NCBI GenBank assembly: GCA_963921935.1
Contig: OY998176.1
Span: 95,363,415 to 95,427,414, forward strand
DNA from: Galeruca laticollis
Taxonomy: Eukaryota; Arthropoda; Insecta; Coleoptera; Chrysomelidae
DNA length: 64,000 nt
Direction: 5' to 3'
A program made the translations under genes and the position numbers. A model generated the notes under the pieces. That model did no database searches. It saw nothing but the letters and a program-made list of their open reading frames with translations, and was not told the origin of the DNA. The first letter of the stretch is position 1, and every line of letters starts with the position of its first letter. Positions 53,960 through 64,000 of the stretch are shown piece after piece.

Positions 53960-54900
53960 CTATTCGAAATAAGTCCTTGACCTTTAATACACTTGAGGAA
54001 TCACACTTTGTCCATTGGCTTCGTATATGAATCTGCTAACATAACAGTTGTAGGCACGTACTCAAGTGATATAATACCATTATCAATTTTCGCATTCCAG
54101 AAATGATGTCCTACATCAATATGCTTAGTTGGAGCCTAATAAGCACCAGTTAAAATCAATATCCGAGCTCCTTAATTGCCGACATATAATAAATTTGACT
54201 TCGTGGCTTAATTGAGTTCATGGCTTGAGCCTCTGAACCACAAAGTTTCTTGTCCAGCAGATGATTTAGCCATATACTCTGCTTCAGTTGTACTTAAGGT
54301 TACAGTAGGCTGCTTCTCACTATTACAAGAAGTTGGAGAACCACTTCTGTTATGTCTGAACATAACACATAGTCCTGCATCGCTTAAGGCGACATTCTGT
54401 TACGCTGAGTTTTCTGAACTGTAACTACATCCTCTGATGACACTTCTATTTCGGGGACGAATTCAGAGCCACTATCATTAGATATTTCTCTGTCCTAGTA
54501 CACACTATCATCTGATGTTTCATCAATAACATGTTCTTCATTTTGCCTGACTGTAACTTCTGGAGTTACATTAAAGGGTTTATCTGGATCAACTATTAGG
54601 TTTTCCAATCAAGTGAACCCTTTCTGATTTTTATCAAACTGGACATTGCGAGAGACAAATACTTTGTTTTTATTTGGATCGTTCAGCCTGTATGCTTTTG
54701 ACACTAAAATTCAACCAATGAAGGTACAAGGGGTAGCCTTAGTATCTAACTTCTTTTAATTCTGGATATCTATAGGTATGTGCGTATGGTTTGCATCCAA
54801 ATATTTTAGCATGTTTTAAAGTTCATATCTATAATTCAAAAAATGTGTCCTCTCCATCATACACTTCAGTGCAAAAAGTGGCATTTGTTTAATTCTACTG
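53960..54900 (-). pseudogene. Ty1/copia pol remnant, RT deleted
   Basis: Minus strand, from right to left: integrase C-terminus (FGCKPYAH-like, then RLNDPNKNK, FVSRNVQFDKNQKGFT). A linker follows (PDKPFNVTPEVTVRQNEEHV, DREISNDSGSEFVPE). It then passes straight into RNase H: SDAGLCVMFRHNRSGSPTSC, QPTVTLSTTEAEYMA, KHIDVGHHFWNAKIDNGIIS, LEYVPTTVMLADSYTKPMDK. The reverse transcriptase between linker and RNase H is missing and several stops and frameshifts are present. TTEAEYMA and LADSYTKP are diagnostic for copia. Confidence 0.78.
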
Positions 54901-54904
54901 AATA

Positions 54905-56155
54905 TTTTTACACATGAATTTACCAATCATATCTGAACTTACAATGGAAATTCTGGATAAATGGTTTTTTCTTCACTATTCAAGCATAATCGAGTCATGA
55001 AAAATATGTTAACATATATAAACTTTCAACCTAACAGACAAATACAAGCAGACTGATATATAATTTTTATAATGGTCGTAGTAATGACATTTAAAACAAT
55101 ATTGATCATGGTTAAACAACCAGCATTGATTACTTCATATCTCTAATTTTCCCTATATGTGTACTTTAAGACATAACTTATGATGTGGATGCAATATGTC
55201 TCTTATTTTGAATTGGTTGAATTTCCTTCGCGAAAGAGATACAAAAATTTTATGTTGGTACTAGAAACTTCTCAATTACCATACTCATGTAATTTTAATA
55301 TCAACAGAGATAGGTACATATCCAAGAAAATTCAATATTTGTTATTTAGTAACTGATATTTTGCAGAAATCTGATAAAACAATTGTAAATAGTAATTTCT
55401 TACTCACTAACAAAAAGCAATCGTATATTGAGCAAACTTTTAAGTTATTCTTAGATTCATATTTAATACACTTATTTTATGAATTCTGAATGTATAACTA
55501 CTATTTGGAAGAATTTGAGCGACAAATAGATAAGTATTTAAATCATAATCATTGTTATTATGAAGTTGTTATTTTTAAACTATTTATTCCATTAAATCAT
55601 AGCGTTCAGAAGTTGCATATAACTAAAACGAATGATTATTGATGAATATCAAAAACTTGTTTCATCCTAATCGACAAAATGTGTTGTGATTGAAGTAACA
55701 CAACACTGAAATCTAATTTGCTGAATTTGTGAAATAATATCTCGCAAATACAGTACGATCCCTTTAGTATTCCAAATGTTTTGTTTCAAATCGCACCAAA
55801 GTGATATTCTGATAAAATGCTTTTCTTTTCCAAAAAAACTACCAATGCTTGAAATGTGTGAGAATTTTCAGAACGATCAGTAGAATAACAAAAGTTTCGT
55901 GAGAACAGCTGGAATCGTTCATTAATATTTGCAATATGTTTGCATGTTTAAAACTTGAATTCATAATGAAGTTACTAAAAAAAACGTTTGAAGAATGACT
56001 TACATTTCCATGAATTATTGAGTATTTTCCAGTTTGACAGTAGTCAATCATTCAAAAAATAACCTAACTTTGATATGATTCAACATAGTAGTCTCGAATA
56101 TATGATTATTCTGCTCAATATGCTCTAAAAAATATTGCAGGTTTCCAAAACACAT
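54905..56155. other. No gene seen
   Basis: AT-rich, possibly more decayed copia sequence at its left edge. Confidence 0.3.
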
Positions 56156-56160
56156 AATAT

Positions 56161-56755
56161 TTAACACGTTGAGTGCCATCGTCTAGTATACTGGACATGC
56201 GAGTTCTTTACATATAGCCCGCGTCCAGTTAACTGGACGAGCTTAAACAGCGGGTTTATACACTTGATTTGTTGTCGGGCTACGGGAATGAATTGAATAC
56301 GTCTAGTGCGGGTTATAGTCAAAGAATCCAATATATATTTGGCGATGTTGAGAGCAATATTGAAGACAATATGGCAACATGTAGCTCAATCGACAACTAA
56401 TTTCGTTCTGGTCGCGCTTCTTGTCTTACGCATTAGTGGCGTGCATGACATGGAAACAAAGATAATTCCTTTCTTATTTTGAAAAAAGCAAATTAATGAA
56501 TAATAAGTTTTTGTTATTTTCAGGACAATATTTACACGTCCAGTTAACTGGACAGTGGGACATGGAGGGTAAAACCATGTGCATACCCCAATGTCCAGTT
56601 AACTGGACAGCTACTAGTGACCTCAGAAATGTTTATGTTCAGTTTAGAAAATCATTTGCATGCATTTGACATTAAAATTTTCGTAAATAACCCAAAAGGG
56701 GAGTTGGTTTCTTAGAGACGTTAATTCAATTCCCCCTTGGCACTCAACGTGTTAA
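56161..56755. mobile_element. piggyBac-type MITE (TTAA-flanked)
   Basis: TTAA at 56,161-56,164 and 56,752-56,755 flank inverted ends CACGTTGAGTGCCA / TGGCACTCAACGTG. 587 bp inside, no transposase. TTAA plus short TIR is diagnostic of piggyBac-family non-autonomous elements. Confidence 0.88.
56181..56608. repeat. Repeated 16-bp palindrome in the MITE
   Basis: GTCCAGTTAACTGGAC occurs perfectly at 56,223-56,238, 56,538-56,553 and 56,593-56,608, with a variant GTCTAGTATACTGGAC at 56,181-56,196. Two lie near each end of the element. A binding site for the cognate transposase or another protein is plausible. Confidence 0.85.
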
Positions 56756-56764
56756 AGATGAAAT

Positions 56765-57745
56765 TTGGTTTTTGAATTTCCTAATAAATGTTCATGTTTT
56801 TGTAATTTTTACTTGAAAATACATATGGGAGGCCGAGACTGTACGTAACAGATATTATTACTGAATCGTGAGTTTTTACAACATCTATTGCATGTGATTC
56901 AATACGTCCACTTGCTGGCTCAGAATTCATCAATTGACGAATCTGAGACAAAAAAAACTGCAATATTTCTATGAGGTAGGTATATTAGGTTGAACTATCA
57001 TTTCTGAAACCCAGAATCTACATTTATTCCAGGGACTAGTGCGATATTTTATGAAAATTCAGTAATCTATAGAGTACCCAGACATTTTGTGTAATACCAG
57101 ACATTTCTACACAATGTGTGTATTATAAGAATCAATATAAACTTTGTATATGCAGTATATTGGATACCTAAGTATTCTATAGGATGACGAATGATATTCT
57201 GAGATAGTATGAAGTAACTGAATTCCATGTATACACATAATGATGAGAGTGTGAGTAAATTACGGTACAAGGGCCAAAAGCTTAGAAGTCCTGCATTGCT
57301 AGTCACTTTAGGGATCTCAAATGGTCGACCCGTGTAGAGTATACTATTCTTCTTCATATCTGACCGAAAGATTCGAGTGAGTGATTATCTGCCGTCTCTA
57401 GTTTCAATGTCTGTTCATGAATTAATTACTTTCGGCCCACTGTAGCAAATCGTATGCGCGTCTCTAACAATGCAAAAATGCTAGACTTTCTGCATCAGAA
57501 TCTTATCGGAAATTACGGACTTTCGGCTTGGTATGAAGAAGAATTATCATTACTCGGAGGTTAATGAAAGCTGAAGTAAACAAAATGTATGCCTTTATTA
57601 TAAAGTGAAGCGAAATCATTTATTGGAAAGTATGATATCGCAATTAACTCTTTGAATTATATTTTATCACATTTTTCACGAAGGTAATTCACATTTCCTT
57701 ACTTTTTTTGCACATATATTTAATTAATATTCTTCCTTTTCTACT
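56765..57745. other. No gene seen
   Basis: No recognisable coding or repeat feature. Confidence 0.3.
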
Positions 57746-58825
57746 GGACTCAGCAATAGTGTTGGGAAATACGGTGATTTTCCGGTAACCGGTGAAACGG
57801 CGACAGTGATTTCTAAATCACCGTGATTCTAAACGGTGATTTGAATCACCGCAGTGACGGAGTGTAAATAGCAAAGACAAATCAGAGACCGGCGCGCGGT
57901 GACTGGCGACGCGTACGAATATATTATTTATGCACCCTTTATCGGGTTATTTTAAGACAATAAATGATATCCTGATTGACAATTAGCAATAATACGAAAT
58001 CAAGATCGACTCTTAACTCGAAGAAAGATTAATATAAAAGGTGTAACATAAAAATTGCAATTAGTTTAATATTATTTGATTCTAAATTGAGAATTTCAAA
58101 TGAACATGTTGCCATATTATCTGTAAAAAATATATCAATTTTTAGGGTTTATGCATTACTTTTGAAAAGAAAAGATTTTCTTGCACATTTTGCATAATAA
58201 TTGTCACCTTCAACAGGTGTGACAAAATTCCAGATTTCACTTGTTTTCGCTTTTTTAGACATGTTCTCAACTGAAAATAAAAGAAAAATACTTTACTGTG
58301 GATTTTTTTACCTCTCTAATAACACGGTTAAAGGGTTTTATACCTTTTTTATAGACAAGTCATATTTAACTTTTTTTAATAAAATGGGACAGGATGACCC
58401 GGAAAACTTCTTTTTTTCCCTTATTCCATTGTTACCTTGAAATGACATATTAGTTCAAGACGTGCAATTTAATTATCAATTAATTCATATTGTAACACGA
58501 TGGTGGATTTCTTGAAATGGTTTACAAACAAAGAATACAATTTACAATTCTCCTACTAACGTTTACATTTTCTGGCCATTACCTGAAGTCACTTCTTGCA
58601 AAAATACAGGCTCCCTTTATATACAGCACAGAAAAAACAGAGATTAACAAAAAAAATAAAAACATTTATTTCATCTCATGAAATAAATCACAAAAAAAGC
58701 GGCACGTTTGCCCTTATCGAGTCGGGCGGCATGTTTGTATCATTAATATACTTATATTATTAGTGTTTTTAAATGAAACTCAAGGTCACTAGTTAATTCC
58801 ACAATATAATACAAGTTATTGAAAA

Positions 58826-58881
58826 TTCTAAAAAATTGACAATTGTTTCGATAAATCAATATCATCGTCAGAATGACAGAA
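58826..58881 (-). ncRNA. Hammerhead ribozyme candidate in nested PLE
   Basis: Minus strand: TTCT, GTC, ATT, CTGACGA (58,865-58,871), T, GATA-TTGATT-TATC, GAAA, CAATTGTC, AAT, TTTTTT, AGAA. Stem I pairs ATT/AAT and TTCT/AGAA around an internal loop. ACAATTGT is self-complementary (short stem III) and ends in GTC (cleavage-type). All core bases fit CUGANGA...GAAA, with one extra base before stem II. Confidence 0.6.
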
Positions 58882-59262
58882 GTTACATTTCATTTTATGC
58901 CTACCTGATGTTTAGTAGTTATTTTTGACTAGACCAAGAAGTAACCTAACTTGTGATTGGCTTAATATATGTTTATAGAAAAAAGAAGAAGATGTGATAT
59001 TACAAATATTGAAGCTTAGATATTATTAGCCCTATAGTGATATCCTGGATATCATTCCTCCAATTAAGATCAGTATAACTGTGCAATGATATAGAAAACC
59101 AGGAAAACTATATCTGCTGATCTTTACAATTATCACTTAAAAAGACAGTTTATTAGTGGAGAATTCCCTAGATTTAACTGTTCATTGACAACTTCATATT
59201 GTGGGTTCCTTGAATGTCTTCTAATTTCCAGTTCTTCAAGGAAATCCAGTTCTTGTTTCTTT

Positions 59263-59664
59263 TCACAAATATGCAGTACTTCTAGTTCTGTGTGTCAATG
59301 AATGATTGGTATCAAGTAGATGTTTTGCGTAGTGGGATTTATCTGGTTGTTTTAATCTGTATGCTCGTAAGTGTTCACTGTATCGTATTTCAAAATTCCT
59401 AAGGGTCTGACCCAAATAGACAGCATTACATTCTGGACATTTGAGTTTATATATACCTGACTTCTTTAATAGTGGTATTTTTGTTTTTACATTTAACAAT
59501 TTTGTACTAACGTTACTTTCTGTTTTAAAAGAAATTGTTGTATTCGTTGCTGAAGATATTATCTTTGAAATATTATTAGAAATATTTCCTGCATATGTGA
59601 TGGTTTTATAAGTTTTAATTTCATCAGCTTGTTTAGGATATATTAGTTGTAATGCCACAGTCAA
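59263..59664 (-). pseudogene. PLE GIY-YIG endonuclease
   Basis: A 133-codon frame. Residues ~68-133 form a GIY-YIG domain: SGIYKLKCPECNAVYLGQTL then R-x3-Y-x-EH (EIRYSEHLRAY) and a later HLLDTNHSL. The CPEC insertion between GIY and YLG is typical of Penelope-like nucleases. The preceding residues are linker. No reverse transcriptase upstream; the frame stops before the usual C-terminal Glu/Asn motif. A different PLE family from that at 4.8 kb. Confidence 0.82.
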
Positions 59665-60029
59665 TACTCATATTATCTTATCTATACCAATTGCCGCCTT
59701 CTCATTCCGTAAAAGCAAAAGTCTATATTCCAAATACTTATAATATCATATCAGGTAGAATCACAGTTTTTCTTTCACCTAATATTTGTAAATAATGATA
59801 TTTTATATCGACTTTCGATCGGCGCGGTCTTCCAATGCTAGAGTCGATGATCGATGATGCCAATATTGCAGTATTAGGTTGAAACTTAATGACCGATCAC
59901 CGTATCTGCGAGAAATGAATTACCGGTAGCGCCAGTGATTTCACATTCACTGGTGAGATATCGTGGTTACCGATATATCGACCAAGGCTACTCAGCAATT
60001 GTAACTGTCCGGAAAGGAATTCCATATTT

Positions 60030-60600
60030 AGGAATATTTATATATTACCTTTGCTCTTCTTCAGCTTACTGGATGTAGCCCATCGATAAACTGCTTCAAT
60101 CAATATTCTTGTCCTGGCTTCCCCCCAATTTTCTTTGGTGGGGATGATTGAAGTCACAGATTGCGTGATAGGTATCTATCGGTAGGCTATGTGCAAATTG
60201 TGTACTGAGTAGAAGAGTTGCTCTCTCTTCTTCTCCTCTTGCGTGTAGCTTCCGTCAGATCTCTTGAGTGCCATGACTGAGATCTGCCCGTCCTTACTCA
60301 TTGTTTTATTTAGTGTGGCTGCTTAATGGGTGGAGGCGATATTTTCGCCAAAGGACCGAAACTTCTATCTTTCTGCCCTCTTCATTTTCTTATTATACTC
60401 TGGGTGTTCCGTGGTGTACCACTATCAATTTCCGGTAGTTCTTGCTCTATTAAAGAGTTTCCGTACTTCTGTTCTTAATTTTGACAGTTCTTGTTCCACC
60501 ATTGTTCCTGCCACTGCCTTTACTCGCGGGGGCAACTGTACTCAGGAGTGCACTATCGCTCCACCAATTGTGTCCATATACCAATCTAGTTCCAAGTGGT
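60030..60600 (-). pseudogene. LINE remnant (R1/Jockey-type, before RT)
   Basis: Minus-strand phases with stops read ELSKLRTEVRKLFNRARTTG, EYNKKMKRAERK, then LKRSDGSYTQEEEERATLLL and DFNHPHQRK. This is the stretch between endonuclease and reverse transcriptase of R1/Jockey-like LINEs (W..EL..LR..VR.L.....; .G......E....L...FP). At least three stops. It abuts the next LINE in opposite orientation. Confidence 0.6.
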
Positions 60601-60611
60601 TATAACTCTCC

Positions 60612-62345
60612 TTGAATCTAGTTGGTGAATATTTTGCTTTAAATTGGCAAAGTATTGCAAATTGGCAAAGTATTGCAAAATGCATGAAAAAAGCAGCGGA
60701 GGAAGCGATTGGAAAGCGTAAAATTAATGTAAATGCGACAAACCACACCAAACCGTGGTTTTGTCAAGAGGTAAAAGAACTCTCTGAATCAAAAAACAAA
60801 TATCACTCAACATACAAAAGCGCACCGTCGGAAGAAACTCACGCAGAATATGTCCAAGTACGAAACAGAGTGAACGCAAGAATAAGATCAATCAAAAGAG
60901 AACATTGGGCCAATTTTACTAGCGACATATACCACGACCTGTATGGCGCCCAAAGGAAAGTGTGCAAAATGCTTCGGAACAGAAAAAACAAGTTAACGAG
61001 TTTGTGCAGACCAGAAGAGTACCAATAGAGACATGGCAACAGGATTATAGAGAGCTTTACGATGCTAAGGAAATGCCGAATATAAACAAATACGAAACAT
61101 ATATAAGTGGTACGGTCACTGATGAAGAGGTGGAAGCAAAACTCAAGAAATTGAAAAAGAAAAAATCACTCGGACCGGACAAAATCTCCAACTAGCTTTT
61201 AAAATATGGAGGCCACGAACTTGCAAGGAAACTATCGCAGCTATTTAACAAAATCTTAAACAAAACGGAAACGCCAGACAAATGGCATAACAGCATCACA
61301 ATACCTGTATTCAAGAAAGGACTAAAAACCTGTCCAGAAAACTATAGAGGAATAACTCTCTTGATTACGGTAATGAAACTTTTCACGAGTATTCTCAAGG
61401 ACAAACTGGAGACACAAATTAGGAACGCTGAAGAACAACAGAGCTTCACAAAAAGACGGTCAATAACAGACGCAGTGTTCATAATAAAGCAAATTAAAGA
61501 AGAGGCTACAGAGTATAATATGCCAGCGTAAATCTGCTTCATTGACCTAACAAAGGCGTTTAATAGGGTCCGATTGGTGAACATTTTACAGATATTAATG
61601 GAAAATAAAGCTCCAGCAAACATAACGAAGATAATCCATAACCTACATAACAATAACATAACAAAGGTCAAGGTAGGAGATCAATTCACTGAAAATATCC
61701 CAACACCTGAGGAATTAGACAGGGTGACAGTCCAAGTCCCTTTTTGTTTAATCTCCTCATGGATGAAATTATAAACAAAGTAACATGTCTCAACCTCCGA
61801 TACAGACTGGGCAACAAAAGAGTTGGTATGGTGTGCTATACTGATGATGCAGCAATCATCGCCGAATCAGAAAACGACCTACAGAGACAACTCTTTCAGT
61901 TCTTTCTGATAAGCCGCCAACTCAATATGAACATTTCTATCAGCAAAACCAAATGTATGACAATCGCGAAGGATCCGCTCAGATGTAAGCTGGTGGTGGA
62001 GGACAATCCCATAGAACAGGTGATGCAATTCAGATATCTGGGCATAGATATATCAAGTACCCACGACCCAGTTAAAGACCTAAGAAGCCAGATTATGGAA
62101 GCATCCGCACTATCAGGATGCCTACGAGATATAGTCTGGTCCAACCCGTACATGCGTGAGGATAGCAAAATTAGAATCTACAAGACTTGTATCAGACCCA
62201 TTATGACGTACGGCACGGAAGTCCGCGAGGACACCAACCAGACGAAACAAATGCTAAGGGTGGCCGAGATGAAAACACTGAGAACAATAGTGGGGAAAAC
62301 AAGAAGAGACAGAGTAAGAAACACATATGTCAGAGAGCAGTGCGG
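60612..62345 (+). pseudogene. LINE reverse transcriptase, decayed
   Basis: Pre-RT basic region (KPWFCQEVKELSESKNKY...RIRSIKREHWANFTSDI). A frameshift near 61,000, then VEAKLKKLKKKKSLGPDKIS (RT motif 0/1), TAG at 61,193, ITIPVFKKGLKTCPENYRGI, a TAA at 61,529, then ICFIDLTKAFNRV (motif A). A frameshift near 61,735 follows, then FNLLMDEIINKV, the catalytic box YTDDAAIIAE (YxDD kept) and FRYLGIDISS, and post-RT KIRIYKTCIRPIMTYGTEV. It stops where an LTR element is inserted at about 62,347, so the C-terminus and 3' UTR are missing; the endonuclease is also missing. Clade not assigned with confidence. Confidence 0.8.
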
Positions 62346-62346
62346 G

Positions 62347-62559
62347 AATTAACTGCTTCAAGCATTAAATTCTATTTTTAAAAACTTTATTTTCAAGTTA
62401 CAAATATATTCTCTGACAATTATTACGTTTACTTTAAATTCAAATTAACAACAACAACAAAAAAACTTTTTACGACTGTTTTTATGTCCTCGGTTCCGCA
62501 CTCTGCTGACTTGGCGTTTACACTGCGTTGTCATCAGGATGCGTTGAGGTAATTCCTCC
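62347..62559 (-). repeat. 3' LTR of second errantivirus-like element
   Basis: Minus-strand start AATTACCTCAACGCATCC, preceded by a G-rich polypurine tract (CGGGGGGAGG, 62,560-62,570), and end GCAGTTAATT. About 213 bp, short as in errantiviruses. It interrupts the LINE at 62,346. Confidence 0.65.
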
Positions 62560-62575
62560 CCCCGAAGCTCCAACT

Positions 62576-63996
62576 CATGAGGGTAGACGAGGGAGTTGGA
62601 CTACTGGAACTTGTGTACTTGAACTGGAATCTGGATTATCCCTTGGGCGGAATTTCTTGTAGATTATAGTGGCTATTACTCCAATTATCAGGGTATACAA
62701 TGATATTGTCCAAACACTAGGAGTATAGGAAATTTCGTTGTTGAACTGAGTTTGTTATAGTGACAGATGACGTATAGCTTCTGAGTAGTGTTCAAGGCTT
62801 ATATCTTCTAAGTTTATTTCCGATGTTAATGTTGGTAACGCATCATTCTCCAAACTTATTTCTGGGAATAATGTTGGTTGTCCTTGAATAACACTTTCTT
62901 TGTTTATTATGGTTTCTATATCAGTTTTGATTTTACATCCTAAGGGAACTTCCATAATATAAGTACCCTTGAGTTGTTTTACTTCATGCTGATCTTGACA
63001 GTCAAACGTAATACTCTTTTTTCCTGGGATTATAGCTAACCAATTATTTGTGTCTCCTAGATGGTGGAACCTTGATTCTGTGAGGGTGATGAGGAATTGT
63101 TTGCATTCTGACGCGTCTGCTGCGTTGAAAATCTTCACTTCACAAGGTGGATGCGATTGTATTTCCTTGGGCGTCTGATTCTCACATAAGTAGTGTTGAG
63201 GCAAAACTTCGGTGCATAGGTCATTACGAAGGATGTAGTGCAATTTATTTTTTATCAAGTAATTATTTTCGGTAATTATAACCTTGAACTGACTCTTGTA
63301 TGGAATCGGAGTCGAATACAAACGGTATATTTCAAAACTATCTATGTACATTATTGGTAAATGAAGGATATAAACTATTTTATTATTATAAATGTAACAC
63401 TGAATTTTCATGATACTTTCATATCGTGAAATGTTTTCCAAAGAAACATCAAATGGTAGCTGTGAACTTGGTATTTGTTTTTCTATTGCTTTTAGTTCTG
63501 TATACAAATCTGTAGATTTAATTATACTGGGATGCATTACTTTTATTTTTGCAAAGGTTAAAGAAGTCTCTATATCTTGAAGTGTGGAATGAATAATTTC
63601 GAACATATTTATAATTTGATTAATAATATCTTTAATGGAAATCAAGTTCTCTCTATCATCTACGGAGTTCACCATTTTGATAACTTCATATATTTTTGAT
63701 TCCAATAGTTTCTCATTATGTTTAATTTTCTCAATTGTCTGGTTAAAATTTGTGATAGTGTTGATTGAAAGTGAAATTTGAGATTTTAATGTCGAGGCAA
63801 TCCTCTCTTGATTTTTTTGTAAATTATTAATTAAATTTTCATATCTTTCACCATCTTCTGCATCTAGATTACCTGATATTGATTTGAAGATTGAACCTAA
63901 GCCATTAATTAGACCACTTCTTACTCGTTTTTTATGTGGTAGTATATTTAAAATTTTATATTCCACCTTTTCTTCAATATATTCTAATACTTTCAT
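62576..63996 (-). pseudogene. env: Env-like (F-type) protein of second element, one stop
   Basis: A long minus-strand frame that may continue beyond the right edge of the window, so the N-terminus is not defined. Near the right end is a basic cleavage-type site (KKRVRSG) followed by a Gly-rich fusion-peptide-like stretch and a LDAEDGERY signature, as in errantivirus Env and baculovirus F proteins. An extended helical region, then a Cys-containing ectodomain follow. A single TAA at 62,755-62,757 interrupts the frame just before the transmembrane segment (about 62,640-62,720); the same phase stays open to TGA at 62,575-62,577. As it stands the product would lack its membrane anchor. It differs clearly from the env remnant at 25-26 kb. 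Confidence 0.8.
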
Positions 63997-64000
63997 ATCG

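Larger units (their letters stand above)
58745..59760 (-). mobile_element. Penelope-like element nested in the hAT
   Basis: Minus-strand, 5'-truncated copy comprising the endonuclease-coding end, about 400 bp of 3' UTR and a hammerhead-like motif. Its 3' boundary is near the TTAATATACTTATATTATTA stretch at 58,743. Confidence 0.7.
57749..59998. mobile_element. Non-autonomous hAT element with 8-bp TSD
   Basis: CTCAGCAA is exactly duplicated at 57,749-57,756 and 59,991-59,998. The ends TAGTGTTGGGAAATAC... and (minus strand) TAGCCTTGGTCGATATAT... are imperfect inverted repeats of hAT type. Subterminal regions are rich in short GGTGATT/AATCACC and TCACCG strings. 2234 bp; no hAT transposase, but a PLE copy is nested at about 58,745-59,760. 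Confidence 0.8.

Noticed and set aside
54212..54424. 70-codon plus-strand frame
   Set aside because: Lies antisense to copia RNase H, whose TTEAEYMA and LADSYTKP motifs fix the coding strand as minus.

Overview
This 64-kb window is AT-rich nuclear DNA of an insect. The evidence is the mix of elements: gypsy/errantivirus-type retroelements with env genes, piggyBac, hAT, mariner/Tc1, Penelope-like elements (PLEs) and several LINE clades, plus a spliced terminal coding exon. The order is not determinable from what I can see; a beetle or another insect with a large, repeat-rich genome would fit. Nothing here looks bacterial. Almost all recognisable coding sequence is transposon-derived and most of it is broken.

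Layout. 0-6 kb: short hairpins, a 118-bp tandem repeat running into a Helitron/PIF1-type helicase remnant, a 175-bp-arm foldback, then a PLE arranged head-to-head with its own truncated copy and bracketed by (TA)n. 6-14 kb: mostly unrecognised AT-rich DNA with one MITE, one zinc-finger ORF, and two clusters of a GGAGCTCCG-like motif beside (TA)n arrays. 14.07-19.80 kb: an LTR retrotransposon that carries only gag; its 3' LTR is split by a 533-bp near-perfect palindrome with a 13-bp target duplication. 19.8-24.0 kb: six copies of a repeat carrying a hammerhead-ribozyme-like fold, arranged as inverted dimers separated by (TA)n, one array being interrupted by a 2.45-kb mariner-like element with ~440-bp TIRs. 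24.5-30.2 kb: an errantivirus-like element on the minus strand with reverse transcriptase deleted. 30.8-33.2 kb: a piggyBac element. 34-38 kb: LINE remnants.

38.1-38.6 kb holds the only convincing host coding sequence: a 3'-terminal exon, with splice acceptor, stop codon and poly(A) signal, encoding the tyrosine-motif tail of a probable adhesion or receptor protein. If so, much of the DNA to its left may be intron. 39.3-42.1 kb: a decayed PLE with an internal tandem triplication and a solo LTR inside it. 44.4-45.7 kb: Tc1-like element with long TIRs and only the DNA-binding half of a transposase. 47.6-48.2 kb: decayed mariner. 48.8-52.3 kb: a long-TIR element encoding an uncharacterised Cys-rich protein family. 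52.5-55 kb: gypsy and copia pol remnants. 56.2-56.8 kb: TTAA-flanked MITE containing a repeated 16-bp palindrome. 57.7-60.0 kb: hAT element with an exact 8-bp target duplication and a PLE nested inside. 60.0-62.3 kb: two LINE fragments in opposite orientation. 62.3-64 kb: the 3' LTR and env of a second errantivirus-like element that runs off the window.

The strongest unusual theme is recurrence of the hammerhead core (CUGANGA, short stem II, GAAA, short self-complementary stem III, cleavage-type triplet) in at least three unrelated-looking PLE-type repeat families, nearly always as head-to-head inverted copies next to (TA)n. Hammerhead motifs in Penelope-like elements are established knowledge; the specific copies and their arrangement here are read from the sequence, and their activity is untested.
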